Assembly (NCBI RefSeq): GCF_033118175.1
Contig: NC_083696.1
Location: forward strand, 34,891,001-34,955,000
Reading direction: 5' to 3'
Length of the DNA stretch: 64,000 bases
Source: Dama dama
Lineage: Eukaryota > Chordata > Mammalia > Artiodactyla > Cervidae
Of the stretch, positions 20,050-32,700 are shown piece by piece. Under the pieces are notes generated by a model, which worked only from the letters and a program-made list of their open reading frames with translations, ran no database searches and was not told the DNA's origin. The position numbers and the translations under genes were made by a program. Positions within the stretch are counted from its first letter, which is position 1, and every line of letters begins with the position of its first letter.

Positions 20050-23000
20050 CAAAAACAAGACCCCTATATATGTTGTATACAAGAGACCCACCTCAAAACA
20101 AGGGACACATACGGACTGAAAGTGAAGGGCTGAAAAAAGATATTCCACGCAAATAGAGACCAAAAGAAAGCAGGAGTAGCAATACTTAAATCAGATAAAA
20201 TAGACTTTAAAATAAAGGCTGTGAAAAGAGACAAAGAAGGACACTACATAATGATCAAAGGATCATCCAAGAAGAAGATATAACAATTATAAATATATAT
20301 GCACCCAACATAGGAGCACCGCAATATGTAAGGCAAATGCTAACAAGTATGAAAGGGGACATTAACAATAACACGATAATAGTGGGAGACTTTAATACCC
20401 CACTCACACCTATGGATAGATCAACTAAACAGAAAATTAATAAGGAAACACAAACTTTCAATGATACAATAGACCAGTTAGACCTAATTGATATCTATAG
20501 GACATTTCACCCCAAAACAATGAATTTCATCTTTTTCTCAAGTGCACACGAAACAATCTCCAGGATAGATCACATCCTGGGCCATAAATCTAGCCTTGGT
20601 AAATTCAAAAAAATTGAAATCATTCCAAGCATCTTTTCTGATCACAATGCAGTAAGATTTGATGTCAATTACAGGAAAAAAACTATTAAAAATTCCAACA
20701 TATGTAGGCTGAACAACATGCTGCTGAGTAATCAACAAATCACAGAAGAAATAAAAAAAGAAATCAAAATATGCATAGGTGAATGAAAATGAAAACACAA
20801 CAACCCAAAACCTATGGGACACTGTAAAAGCAGTGCTAAGGGGAAGGTTCATAGCATTACAGGCTTACCTCAAGAAACAAGAAGAAAGTCAAATAAATAA
20901 CCTAGCTCTACACCTAACACAACTAGAAGAGGAAGAAATGAAGAACTCCAGGGTTAGTAGAAGGAAAGAAATCTTAAAAATTAGGGCAGAAATAAATGCA
21001 AAAGAAACAAAAGAGACCATAGCAAAAATCAACAAAGCCAAAAGCTGGTTCTTTGAGAAGATAAATAAAATTGACAAACCATTAGCCAGACTCATCAAGA
21101 AACAAAGGGAGAATAATCAAATCAACAAAATTAGAAACGAAAATGGAGAGATCACAACAAACAACACAGAAATACAAAGGATCATAAGAGACTACTACCA
21201 GCAACTATATGCCAGTAAAATTGACAACTTGGAAGAAATGGACAAATTCTTAGAAAAGTACAACCTTCCAAAACTTAACCAGGAAGAAATAGAAAATCTT
21301 AACAGACCCATCACAAGCACGGAAATTGAAACTGTAATCAGAAATCTTCCAGCAAACAAAAGCCCAGGACCAGACAGCTTCACAGCTGAATTCTACCAAA
21401 AATTTAGAGAAGAGCTAACACCTATCCTACTCAAACTCTTCCAGAAAACTGCAGAGGAAATTAAAATTCCAAACTCATTCTATGAGGCCACCATCACCCT
21501 AATTCCAAAACCAGACAAAGATGCCACAAAAAAAGAAAACTACAGGCCAATATCACTGATGAACATAGATACAAAAATCTTTAACAAAATTCTAGCAAAC
21601 AGAATCCAACAACGTGTTAAAAAGATCATACATCATGACCAAGTGGGATTTATCCCAGGGATGCAAGGATTCTTCAATGTCTGCAAATCAATCAACATAA
21701 TAAACCACATGAACAAATTGAAAGATAAAAACCATATGATTATCTCAATATATTCAGAGAAAGCCTTTGACAAAATTCAACATCCATTTATGATAAAAGC
21801 CCTCCAGAAACCAGGAATAGAAGGAACATACCTCAACATAATAAAAGCTATATATGACAAACCTACAGCAAACATTATGCAACGGTGAAAAATTGAAAGC
21901 ATTTCCCCTAAAGTCAGGAATAAGACAGGGGTGCCCACTCTCACCACTACTATTCAACATAGTTTTGGAAGTTTTGGCCACAGCAATCAGAGCAGATAAA
22001 GAAAAGGAATCCAGATTGGAAAAGAAGTAAAACTCTCATTGATTGCAGATGGCATGACCCTCTACATAGAAAACCCCAAAGACAAAGATAAAGACCATTA
22101 CAGTATACTAACACATATATATGGAATTTAGAAAGATGGTAATGATAACCCTAATAAGCAAAACAGAAAAAGAGACACAGATGTACAGAACAGACTTTTG
22201 GACTCTGTGGGAGAAGGTGAGGGTGGGATGTTTTGAGAGAACAGCATTGAAACATGTATATTATCTAGGGTGAAACAGATCACCAGCCCAGGTTGGATGC
22301 ATGAGACAAGTGCTCGGGCCTGGAGCACTGGGAAGACCCAGAGGGATCGGGTAGAGAGGGAGGTGGGAGGGGGGATCGGGATGGGGAATACATGTAAATC
22401 CATGGCTAACTCATGTCAATGTATGACAAAAACCACTACAATATTGTAAAGTAATTAGACTCCAACTAATAAAAATAAATGAAAAAAAAAAAAAAAAGAA
22501 AACCCTAAAGACTCCACCAGAAAATTACTAGAGCTAATCAATGAATATAGTAAAGTTGCAAGATATAAAATTAACACACACAAATCCCTTGCATTCCTAT
22601 ATGCTAACAATGAGAAAACAGAAGGAGAAATTAAGGAAACAAGCCCATTCACCATTGCAATGAAAAGAATAAAATACTTAGGAATATATCTACCTAAAGA
22701 AACAAAAGACCTATATATAGAAAACTATAAAACACTGATGAAAGAAATCAAAGAGGACACAATAGATGGAAAAATATACCATGTCCATGGATCAGAAGAA
22801 TCATGAGTATACTCATGAGTATACTACCCAAAGCAATCTATAGATTCAATGCAATCCCTATCAAGCTACCAATGGTATTTTTCACAGAACTAGAACAAAT
22901 AATTTCACAATTTGTATGGAAATACAAAAAAATCTCAAATAGCCAAAGCAATCTTGAGAAAGAAGAATGGAATTGGAGGAATCAACCTGCCTGACTTCAG

Positions 23001-24195
23001 GCTCTACTACAAAGCTACAGTCATCAAGACAGTGTGGTACTGGCACAAAGACAGAAATATAGATCAGTGGAACAAAATAGAAAGCCCAGAGATAAATCCA
23101 CGCACCTATGGACACCTTATCTTTGACAAAGGAGGCAAGAATATACAATGCAGAAAAGACAATCTCTCTAACAAGTGGTACTGGGAAAACTGGTCATCCA
23201 CTTGTAAAAGAATGAAACTAGAACACGTTCTAACACCATACACAAAAATAAACTCAAAATGGATTAAAGATCTAAATGTAAGATCAGAAACTATAAAACT
23301 CCTAGAGGAGAACATAGGCAAAACACTCTCCAACATAAGTCACAGCAGGATCCTCTATGACCCATCTCCCAGAGTACTGGAAATAAAAGCAAAAATAAAC
23401 AAATGGGACCTAATTAAATGTAAAAGCTTTTGCACAACAAAGGAAACTATAAGCAAGGTGAAAAGACAGCCTTCAGAATGGGAGAAAATAATAGCAAATG
23501 AAGCAACTGACAAAGAATTAATCTGAAAAATATACAAGCAACTCCTGCAGCTCAGTTCCAGAAAAATAAATGACCCAATCAAAAAATGGGCCAAAGAACA
23601 AAACAGGCATTTCTCCAAAGAAGACAAACAGATGGCTAACAAACATATGAAAAGATGCTCAGCATCACTCATTATCAGAGAAATGCAAATCAAAACTACA
23701 ATGCGGTACCATTTCACGCCAGTCAGAATGGCTGCTATCAAAAAGTCTACAAGCAATAAATCCTGGAGAGGGTGTGGAGAAAAGGGAACACTCTTATACT
23801 GTTGGTGGGAATGCAAACTAGTACAGCCACTATGGAGAACAGTGTGGAGATTCCTTAAAAAACTGGAAATAGAACTGCCATATGACCCAGCAATCCCACT
23901 CCTGGGCATACACACTGAGGAAACCAGAATTGAAAGAGACACATGTACCACAATGTTCATTGCAGCACTATTTATAATAGCCAGGACATGGAAGCAACCT
24001 AGATGCCCATCAGCAGACGAATGGATAAGAAAGCTCTGGTACATATACACAATGGAATATTACTCAGCCATTGAAAAGAATACATTTGAATCAGTTCTAA
24101 TGAGGTGGATGAAACTGGAGCCTATTATACAGAGTGAAGTAAGCCAGAAAGAAAAACACCAATACAGTATTCTAATGCATATATATGGAATTTAG
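20050..24195 (+). pseudogene. L1 ORF2 pseudogene (endonuclease and reverse transcriptase)
   Basis: Pieces in order: the endonuclease C-terminal part (20337-20786) with VGDFNTPL and a terminal SDHNAVRFD motif; the RT N-terminal half (20779-21888) with KSPGPDSF and IPGMQGFF; the catalytic region near 22030, which reads LIADGM where active L1 has an F-A-D-D core; and C-terminal parts at 22912-23526 and 23632-24195. Frameshifts, stops, the nested L1 and the lost catalytic Asp show it is dead. Confidence 0.9.
22085..22498 (+). repeat. L1 3' end nested in ORF2
   Basis: A second L1 3' UTR copy with an A-rich end. It is flanked by near-identical copies of AGAAAACCCYAAAGAC, at about 22068-22084 and 22498-22513, in line with a 16-base target duplication in the surrounding ORF2. 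Confidence 0.87.
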
Positions 24196-24573
24196 AAACA
24201 TGGTAACAATAACCCTATATGCGAGACAGCCAAAGAGCCACAGATGTATAGAACAGTCTTTTGGACTCTGTGGGAGAGGGCGAGGGTGGAATGCTTTAGG
24301 AGAATGGCACTGAAACATGTATATTATCATATGTGAAATGAATCGCCAGTCCAGGTTCAATGCATGAGACAGGGTGCTCGGGGCTGGTGCACTGGGATGA
24401 CCCAGAGGGATGGGATGGGGAGGGAGGTGGGAGGGGGGGTTCAGGATGGGAAACACATGTATACCCGTGGCAGATTCATGTCAATGTATGGCAAAACCAC
24501 TACAATATTGTAAAGTAATTAGCCTCTAATTTAAATAAATAAATTTATATTTTAAAAAAAAAGAATTCTAGAG

Positions 24574-27500
24574 AGAGGATTTCAGGCAACTGACTTCCTG
24601 CAGTGAGGGGGATGGCTTCTCCACAGAATCACTTCTCGTATAAGACACAGAGTCTCAGCAAACGGGGACCCTGGCTGCTTCATTTCTGTACCACCTCAAC
24701 AAGCACAGGGTGGGCACAGGAAAAAACTCCACTGGAGATGCTGCTTCCTGTGCCATGTGACGGGAGCTGAGTCTCTGCTCTTCCCCAGTCAGCCAAGCCT
24801 GTTGCTCCACCTGCTTCAGGGCAGAGGCCTGGGCTGTCGGAGAAGGAAGCACAGAGTCCACTGCAGGGAGAGGAAAGCAGGGAGGACAGCCCCGCGTGCA
24901 GGCGGGGACATGAGGAGTGAGAACAGTGCAGGCATGCAAGGTGCAGGGGCGGGGGGGGGTGGGGGTGGGGAGGGGGCAGGCAGAGGACCTGTGCCTAATG
25001 GGGCTTGGAGAGGACTGTCCCTTCCCAGGCACAGGCACAGTGGGGCCAGGACCCTGCGTTCTCGCTCTGATGGGAGCACAGAGAGCAGAGAGGGGGCCTG
25101 AGAAGGGGCCAGAAGGCGATCTCTGTTTCCAGAAGAAGGGGTGCCTGCTGCCAACCACCCCCCTTTCCCGCCCTGTCCCCCTCCTCCACTGGAACATCTC
25201 TGGGTCCACAGCCAGGCAGAGAGCATATTGGGGGCTTTCCAGAGTGTATCATTCCCAAGGCCAAGCCCCACACTGAGGCCCCAGGGGCAGGGCTCTGGGC
25301 AAGCAGCCGGACACATGGGAATCCAGACAGCGGGAAGGGAAAGGAAACCATCTCTTGTGGTAAACAGCGCAGGCAGCTGGGGTGCATCAGAGGAGAGGGG
25401 CAGGGAAAGCGAGAGGCCAGAGCAGAGTCTCACATGTAGTCAAAGACACACAGTTACAGACACAAGAGGACATAATTTCAATGATGCCACTCAGAAACTA
25501 ACGCGGAGTAGCCAGAGACATGTTCAGAAAACACACCTCCAGAGACTCATGGACACCCAGCATCAGACATGCTCCACAGACTCTGGCACCACACATATGG
25601 AACAGACACAGCCCCCATCCTGCAAGCCACAAACACAAATGCATTCCAAATCCAACCTGCAAAGTCTTTCTCCTCCATAAAACCTCTTAGGCCACCTCAA
25701 CCCAGGCCTGTTCATCCACCTCTAAACTCCAATTTGGAATTTCTGTTCCATTGCCTGTCCTTTAATAAAGACAGTCTTGCATCTACGTGCATACCCCTGC
25801 CCTTAATAACTTGGCTGTGTGCTTTAAAAAAAAATACTACAGTCAGCAAGTGAGTCCCCTGTCCTCTTCAGCAGTCCCATCCTTCACTTACTACACACCC
25901 CCTCCAACCCCAAGAAGTGTCCCCAGTTTGCGGCAGGGCCCTGACCCTCACTCGGTCTCTTATGCAGCAGAAACAGAATCTAAAGGAAGAGTCTACCAGC
26001 CAGACCTATCTGTCAAAATCTGCCTCAGGGAACTGTGAAGAACCCATTTCTGATTCCTCAGGAAAAAGCCCTTGACTCAGGATGTGACCACATGACACTG
26101 CCCTAAACTTTTAACAGTAATTGTAGTCCATGCCCCTAACCTTAACCCTAACCTCAATTCTAACCCCAATCACAAACAATCTAAAACCACAGTCTTTCAA
26201 GCAGGACCCTCAGAACACTGTACCTTAGAAAGGTAATGCTGGTGAGTATTACCCCAAAAATGTTTACATGATCAGGTAAGTTTAGGAGAGAAAACTGAGA
26301 TATTCCCTCTCCCCAGGAGCTAGATTCCTACTACCCTCCAGTCTGATTGCAGCTTCAGGAATCACAGCCATTTATAACTCTCAAAAGCAGAGGGCCAGAA
26401 AACATCCAAAACCTCTCATCTAAACCAGATCAATATCGCACAATATAGAGAAGCTTAAGTCCCTCTCCAGACCATCTTAGAAGCTTAAAACTCACACCCA
26501 ACACAAAACTTATCTCCTTGTCCCATTTGATCCCAATTTTAAACTCAAACAGTACCCTACCCCAACCCTAACACAATCCTAATCCAAGATGCACTAGCTC
26601 TATCAATAGGAACCATAAACGCAATTCCAAATCCTACTTTACCATCACCATTATTCCAGTCCTACGCTGACCACTACCTACTTCCAATCTGTAACCATTA
26701 TGTCATATTCCAAGCGTAGTCTGAACTCTAACCCTGACCCTAGGCAGCCACACATAGGGTAATGTCTGCAACTACACTGAGCACACGAACATCACACACT
26801 GATGAAGGAAAGGGTCATCTGCAGTCCAGGGACTCCACAGTTCCCTCAGTAACATCTGCACAGTCATCAGGGCAGCCTGTGCCTGGAGGCCTCAGTGATC
26901 AGCTGGGAGCCCAGGAGCACCAGTGCACCCAGGTCCTTTGACCTTTGTTAGGTGTATGAGCCCTCAGGGGCCCAGCTCACCCCAAGCCCTGTTCCGGGAC
27001 TAGCTTGGCTTCTGAGCTAAAATTCCTGCCATACCCCTCCCGGCTCCTGCCTGCCAAGCTGGGAGCATCTGTTGCCCTGGAACCCCCATCAAGCAGGAAT
27101 GAACAGGCCTGGGGCTGAAGGGAATGCGGGCTCTTCCCAACATGGGGGTTTCCAGACTCCTGCACCACCCGCACCTAGGACTGCTACCTCTATCCCAGAG
27201 CCTGGCCCAGGTGCCTGTCCTAAAGAAGTGGCAGCCTGCCGACACTGGGGCGAGTAGGGTTGGACAGCACATCTCCTCCCTCTCCTCCAGGGTCTCGATC
27301 TCGTGACAGAGTGTGTTCACTCTGTGCTCATCAGCAAGTAAAGCTACAGGGAGTCACATGCAACCTCCCTCTCCCTCACCCTCAGCATAGGAACTCTGGT
27401 GTAACACACCTCTGTACCTCAGCCACCTCAGAGACTGTCCAATACCACCTAGGCTCCCTCAAGAGCTCACCAAGCCCAAATCTTCACCCAACAAACTGGA

Positions 27501-28494
27501 ACACTTAGGTGGCTACTCACATCTCATATGTGCAGCCATTCGAGTCTCTGTATCCCCTTCCTTAGTGTCTACACCCAGGCTGGCTGCAGGACCAAGAGAG
27601 GGGTTGCTTCAGGTCTGCAAGTTCCAGACTCCTACACCAAGCTTAGGGTTCAGGTGAGACTGTGAGATGAGCCCAGGCCAGCATCTGAGGGCCCAGGAAT
27701 GGCTGGGTACAGACCTGAGACCCCAGAGAAGGATAAGGATAATGACTCCTCTCACCACCGCAGGCCCGTTCCTGGGGACCGCATCTGTACCTGGGCCCCA
27801 CTTCCTTCCAGGCTCCCACCTCCACCCATCCAGTCAGACATCTGCCTCCCAGGGTATGGCAGCAATTTTCTCTCACTTTCCTGCTCTGAGAGCAGTTCTT
27901 TCCCAACCTGGCTTTAGGTCCAGCCAGGTATCTATTAATCCCTCCAGCAAAATCCCCACTCTTTCCTTCCCTTCCTTTAGAGCCCCTAACTTAGATTCTG
28001 AGCCACAGTAACAAGTAAGGAAGTCCCAGTACCTCCAGTATGGAGCATCTCCCTGAGGCTGGTCTACCCCTACAGGCACAAGTTGAGAGGTAGGGACTTA
28101 CAGCAGATCCTCGGAAGTTTCCCAAATTGAGGGAAAGACAATTGAGGATGGGACCCAAGGAGGCTGCGGACACCATCTAACAAACAAGAGGCCCCATGAT
28201 GGCATAAACAAGGGGAATGGGGCAGGATGTTCTGGGAGAGACAGGGAACCTGGGATGTTAGGAGAGGAGACTGCACAGTCCCCATCTCTTCCCATTCATG
28301 TTCTCCCTCTTTCCACAAGCTGTGCCAGGGCAGAAGGTCCTCCCTCAGGAAGATTAGGGGTATATCACCTAAGCTTCCTCTTCCCCCAGACCACCTTTGT
28401 TCCCTTTCCATGGCTCTGTGCCCATCTGGAGTTTGGGATGAGTTCACTATTTACTCTCCCAGCCCCACCCTACCAAATTCTTGAAAGTGCTTGG
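24574..28494. other. Unique GC- to C-rich DNA, no gene supported
   Basis: Largely free of repeats. It has many overlapping frames on both strands (for example 25209-24655 minus and 25141-25680 plus), which are low-complexity Pro/Ser/Gly-rich and lack motifs. 26100-26760 is C-rich with scattered CCCTAAC-like words. I cannot assign any exon. Confidence 0.4.
24946..24978 (+). repeat. G-run cluster with G-quadruplex potential
   Basis: Five or more runs of at least four G separated by single C, T or A bases. This fits the usual G-quadruplex pattern on the + strand. Confidence 0.8.
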
Positions 28495-28632
28495 ACAGCT
28501 TGATAAAAATACAGATCCTTTGGCTCTGTTCTGAGATTCTGTTTAAGATGGTCTGGGGTGGTGCCTCTAATTCTGTATATTTATTAAGCTCTTCACATGA
28601 TTTCAAAGTGCAGACAAGTTTGGAAACAGTGT
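28495..28632 (+). repeat. MER5A-like hAT DNA transposon remnant
   Basis: Matches the MER5A pattern by eye: TTGATAAAAATACAGAT, then GAGATTCTG...GGTCTGGGGTGG, then CAAGTTTGGAAACAGTG at the right end. It is a non-autonomous old element. Confidence 0.7.
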
Positions 28633-30448
28633 AAACAATCTAACATGATATGCCTCTGGTATCAGCTCCATGTCCCCCCAGGACCATGCTATTCCACCTC
28701 TCTTGGAACTCTTTAGAGATGGGCAGTTCACTATTTACTTAGACACTTGCACAAAAGGTAGGGCAGCTGTGGAAGGGGAGATTTTAGAGATGGGAATTAG
28801 AAGCTTTCTCATGCCAGGATTTGCCATAAGACCAGATAAAAAACCCAAGAAATCTTATCTCCTTGTTTTTGCCCAGTCCTGTTCCAGGAATGCCAGCTTC
28901 TTGCCAGCTGGGACACTCCCTGCCCTGCTTAAGATCTCAGCCTGTTGTAAAACCTCCGACCCAAGATCTCAAGTATCTCTCTTCTAATTTACTCAGATTC
29001 CAGCCCCTCTCTTCTGGGGCCCCCATCCCAACAATATCTCCATCTCTGATCCCATCCCCTCCGCATCCCATCCTTTCCCGATAGCACCACCCCTACTGCA
29101 GGCACAATCTTTCTGTCACTGCCTTGTGCCTGGCCCGCACTGTCCTGACTGCACCCCTCCCAGTCCTGTCCTCCCTGTGGTCCTCTATTTCTATAAAGCT
29201 GGGTAAGCCTGGGGGTGAGGGGCATGCTGGGTTTAGCACCCTGGGAACCAGATGAATATTCTAGTCCTAACCTGGTGATCACAACTCGAGATTCTACACT
29301 GGTTTTAAACACAGATTCTAAGTTATGCCCTAATAATCCTCACACACTATATCCCAACATAAATTCCAAATGGATTCAAGATTTTAAATGTTAGAAATTC
29401 AACTACAAGAATAAGAGCATGCAAAATGTCAGAGTAGAAAACTCTAGGGCTAGTCCCTCCACTGAAACAACCATTGGGCTGAAAAAAGCAATTGGAATCC
29501 CCTATATCAGAACTCTGGAGCCTAGCTGGATACATAACATTGAGAGGAGTGCTTGATAAAGGCCAAAGACGTGGATCTTTCAGAAGAGATCATACATGAA
29601 CTAGCTACTAGTCAATGCTAGGGGATGGCAGCCCACATTCCTGTAGTGGCTGGTTGGTGGCAGAGAATCCTGTCCTCCCAAAATCGGGGTTTTATATTTT
29701 GGTTGGTCTGGGGGCTCCCTGAGAGATAGGTGTAATTGCCTGCCTTGGTTTCAGCTCTCTTGAGCTGCAGCAGCTTCCACAGTAGCATATATCAGAATAT
29801 TTAAGGGCACTTAACTCTTCTGTGACAGAGGGAGAGATAAATCTTTGTCAGGACATTGGCTGACCACAGAGATTAGAGAGCAGAAATTTCAGGGACCACA
29901 CACATCAAAGACTGCACTTGGCAAAAAATTTTTGGAAAAGTCAAAATGGACAGCTACAGCTGTTAACAACATAGGCAAATATAAATGATAGTACATTTTA
30001 TCCTTGGTTTATAACTTCTCTTTTTTCTATGTGATTTAAAATGCATAAAATAATAATTATAAATCTATGTTAATGGGTACACAATATATAGGGATATAAT
30101 CTGTGACAGTAATAATATAAAGGAGATAGAATGAAGATGTACAGGAGCAGAGTACTATTTGTTTGTACTACTGAAACAAAGCTAGTAGTATTCAAACTAG
30201 ATTATTATAAGCTTAAGATGTTAATTATAAACTCCAAGCTAACTACATGAGTCATGAGTATGAAATGTACGGAGTCAATATAGTCAATAAGTATATAACA
30301 TTTTATATGGTGACAGAAGCTAACTAGACTTACTGTGGTGATCAGTTTGAACTGTACAGAAATAGTTCCTACACCAGGAACTAACAGTGTTGCAGGTCAA
30401 TTATACTTCAAAAACAAATTTATAGAAAAAGAGACTGGATTTATAGTT
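28633..30448. other. Intergenic with old L1-like remnants
   Basis: 28633-29338 is unique with no gene seen. 29339-29420 reads like a decayed L1 ORF2 piece (AAATTCCAAATGGATTCAAG). 29421-29940 is unassigned. 29950-30448 is AT-rich and resembles an old L1 3' region. Confidence 0.45.
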
Positions 30449-31430
30449 ACCTGCAGGTCAGGAAGCAACAGTTAGAACTGGACATGGAACAATAGACTGG
30501 TTCCAAATAGGAAAAGGAGTATGTCAAGGCTGTATATTGTCACCCTGCTTATTTAACTTATATGCAGAGTACATCATGAGAAACACTGGGCTGGAAGAAG
30601 CACAAGCTGGAATCAAGATTGCTGGGAGAAATATCAATAACCTCAGATATGCAGATGACAACACCTTTATGGCAGAAAGTGAAGAGGAACTAAAAAGTCT
30701 CTTGATGAAAGTGAACGAGGAGAATGAAAAAGTTGGCTTAAAGCTCAACATTCAGAAAACTAAGATCATGACATCCGGTCCCATCACTTCATGGGAAATA
30801 GATGGGGAAACAGTGGAAGCAGTGTCAGACTTTATTTTTGGGGGCTCCAAAATCACTGCAGATGGTGTTTGCAGCCATGAAATTAAAAGACGCTTACTCC
30901 TTGGATGGAAAGTTATGACCAACCTAGACAGCATATTAAAAAGCAGAGACATTACTTTGCCACCAAAGGTCCACCTAGTCAAGGCTACGGTTTTTCCAGT
31001 GGTCTTGTGTGGATGTGAGAGTTGGATTATAAAGAAAGCTGAGCACAGAAGAATTGATGCTTTTGAACTGTGGTGTTGGAGAAGACTCTTGAGAGTCCCT
31101 CAGACTGCAAGGAGATTCAACCAGTCCATCCTAAAGGAGATCAGTCCTGGGTGTTCATTGGAAAGACTGATGCTGAAGCTGAAACTCCAATACTTTGGTC
31201 ACTTCATGCAAAGAGTTGACTCATTGGAAAAAACCCTGATGCTGGGAGGGATTGAGGGCAGGAGGAGAAGGGGACGACAGAGGATGAGATGGCTGGATGG
31301 CATCACCGGCTCGATGGATATGAGTTTGGGTAAACTCCAGGAGTTGGTGATGGACAGGGAGGCCTGGCATGCTGTGATTCATGGGGTCGCAAAGAGTCAG
31401 ACATGACTGAGCGACTGAACTGAACTGAAC
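30449..31430 (+). repeat. BovB LINE 3' portion with a long open RT frame
   Basis: A plus-strand, 5'-truncated BovB. The frame at 30537-31406 (289 residues) is open and holds CLFNLYAEYI, LRYADDNTFMAESEEELK (YADD catalytic motif) and CWRRLLRVPQTARRFNQS. It lacks the endonuclease and the first RT motifs, so it cannot move by itself. It ends in the GAGCGACTGAACTGAAC tail. Confidence 0.95.
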
Positions 31431-31439
31431 AGAATTGAG

Positions 31440-31780
31440 GTGTGGGGTAGGGCAGGGAGGTCTGGATTGAAGGGAGTCAAAAGGTACAAACATCCAGTTA
31501 CAAGTACTAGGGATGTGATATACAATATAATTAATACAAATAACATTACTATATGTTGTATATGAAGTTGTTAAGACAGTAAACCTAAGAGTTCTCATCA
31601 CAAAGAAAAACTTTTATTTTGTACCTATATGAGATGATTTGCGATAACCATTTCATGATATATATGTCAAATATTTATGCTGTATACCTTAAATTTATAC
31701 TGTACTATATGTCAATTATATCTCAATAAAACTGGAAAAAAAGTGAAAAAAAAAAATGAGTTCAACTCTCTAATTAAAAG
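31440..31780 (+). repeat. L1 3' end (old mammalian type)
   Basis: The 3' UTR text GTCAATTATATCTCAATAAAACTGG is followed by an A-rich end at 31735-31756. It is probably the end of the L1 that the BovB at 30449-31430 interrupted, since L1-like 3' sequence also lies before the BovB. Confidence 0.65.
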
Positions 31781-31782
31781 GC

Positions 31783-32056
31783 TGCTGCTGCTGCTAAATC
31801 GCTTCAGTCATGTCCGACTCTGTGTGACCCCATAGACGGCAGCCCACCAGGCTCCCCCATCCCTGGGATACTCCAGGCAAGAACACTGGAGTGGGTTGCC
31901 ATTTCCTTCTCCAGTGCATGAAAGTGAAAAGTGAAAGTGAAGTTGCTCAGTTGTGTCCAACTGTCAGCGACCCCATGGACTGCGGCCTACCAGGCTCCTC
32001 CTTCCATGGGATTCTCCAGGCCAGAGTACCGGAGTCCGTTGCCATTGCCTTCTCCA
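31783..32056 (+). repeat. BOV-A2 SINE
   Basis: Starts with the GCTGCTGCTG run and has two Bov-A units, with GTGAAAAGTGAAAGTGAAG between them. An 11-base target duplication AATTAAAAGGC flanks it at 31772-31782 and 32057-32067. Confidence 0.95.
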
Positions 32057-32234
32057 AATTAAAAGGCAGAGGTTATCAAAACTACAATGAGGTATCACCT
32101 CACACTGGTCAGAATGGCCATTATCAAAAAAACAAATCTATAAACAATAAATGTTAGAGAAGGTGTGGAAAAAAGGGTACCCTCTTATACTGCTAGTGGG
32201 AATATAAATCGATACAGCCACTATGGAAAACAGC

Positions 32235-32490
32235 ATGTGTGCTTGCATGCTAAGTCTCTTTGGTCATGTCTGACTCTTTGTGACACTATGGACTATAGCC
32301 TGCCAGGCTCCTCTGTCTATGGAGATTGCAGATAGTATATAGATATTATATGCTCTCTCCTCTCTCTGGACAAAAATAGTGGAGTGGGTTGTCATGCCCT
32401 TTTCTAGGGCATCTTCCCAACTCAGGGACTGAAGCTGTGTCTCTTACGCAGGCAGATTCTTTACCACTAGTGCCACATGGAAAGCCCTAA
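32235..32490 (-). repeat. Bov-tA SINE
   Basis: Minus-strand tRNA-derived SINE: CATGTCTGACTCTTTGTGAC, GCCTGCCAGGCTCCTCTGTC, then GGCAGATTCTTTACCAC near the right end, which is the reverse of the tRNA-like head. It is diverged. Confidence 0.8.
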
Positions 32491-32573
32491 AAAACTAAAA
32501 ATAGAATTACCATATGACTCAGAATTCCACTTTGGGACCCAGAGAAAACCATAATTCAAAAAGATACAAGCAG

Positions 32574-32700
32574 GGACTTCCCAGATGGTCCAGTGGCTAA
32601 GACTCCATGCTCCCAAGGCAGAGGGCCAAGGTTCAATCCCTGGTCAGCAAACTAGATCCCACATGTCACAATTAAGACCTGACAGAGTCAAGGAAAGAAA
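32574..32700 (+). repeat. tRNA-derived SINE (short)
   Basis: The GGGACTTCCCAGATGGTCCAG head and GGTTCAATCCCTGGTC box are followed by a short body and an A-rich end. It is inserted in L1 sequence. Confidence 0.8.

Larger units (their letters stand above)
19684..24561 (+). repeat. L1 LINE, 5'-truncated, about 4.9 kb
   Basis: This begins in the ORF1 C-terminal domain (SIETLQARREWQDILKVMK), passes the ORF1-ORF2 spacer near 19960, covers ORF2, and ends with the 3' UTR and A-rich tail. A short target duplication AGAATTCTAG flanks it (near 19674-19683 and 24562-24571). Another L1 tail is nested at about 22085-22498. Confidence 0.93.

Noticed and set aside
24655..25433. Minus-strand frames of 184 and 205 residues
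   Set aside because: They overlap each other and plus-strand frames in GC-rich DNA, are Pro/Ser/Gly-rich, and show no domain or splice support.
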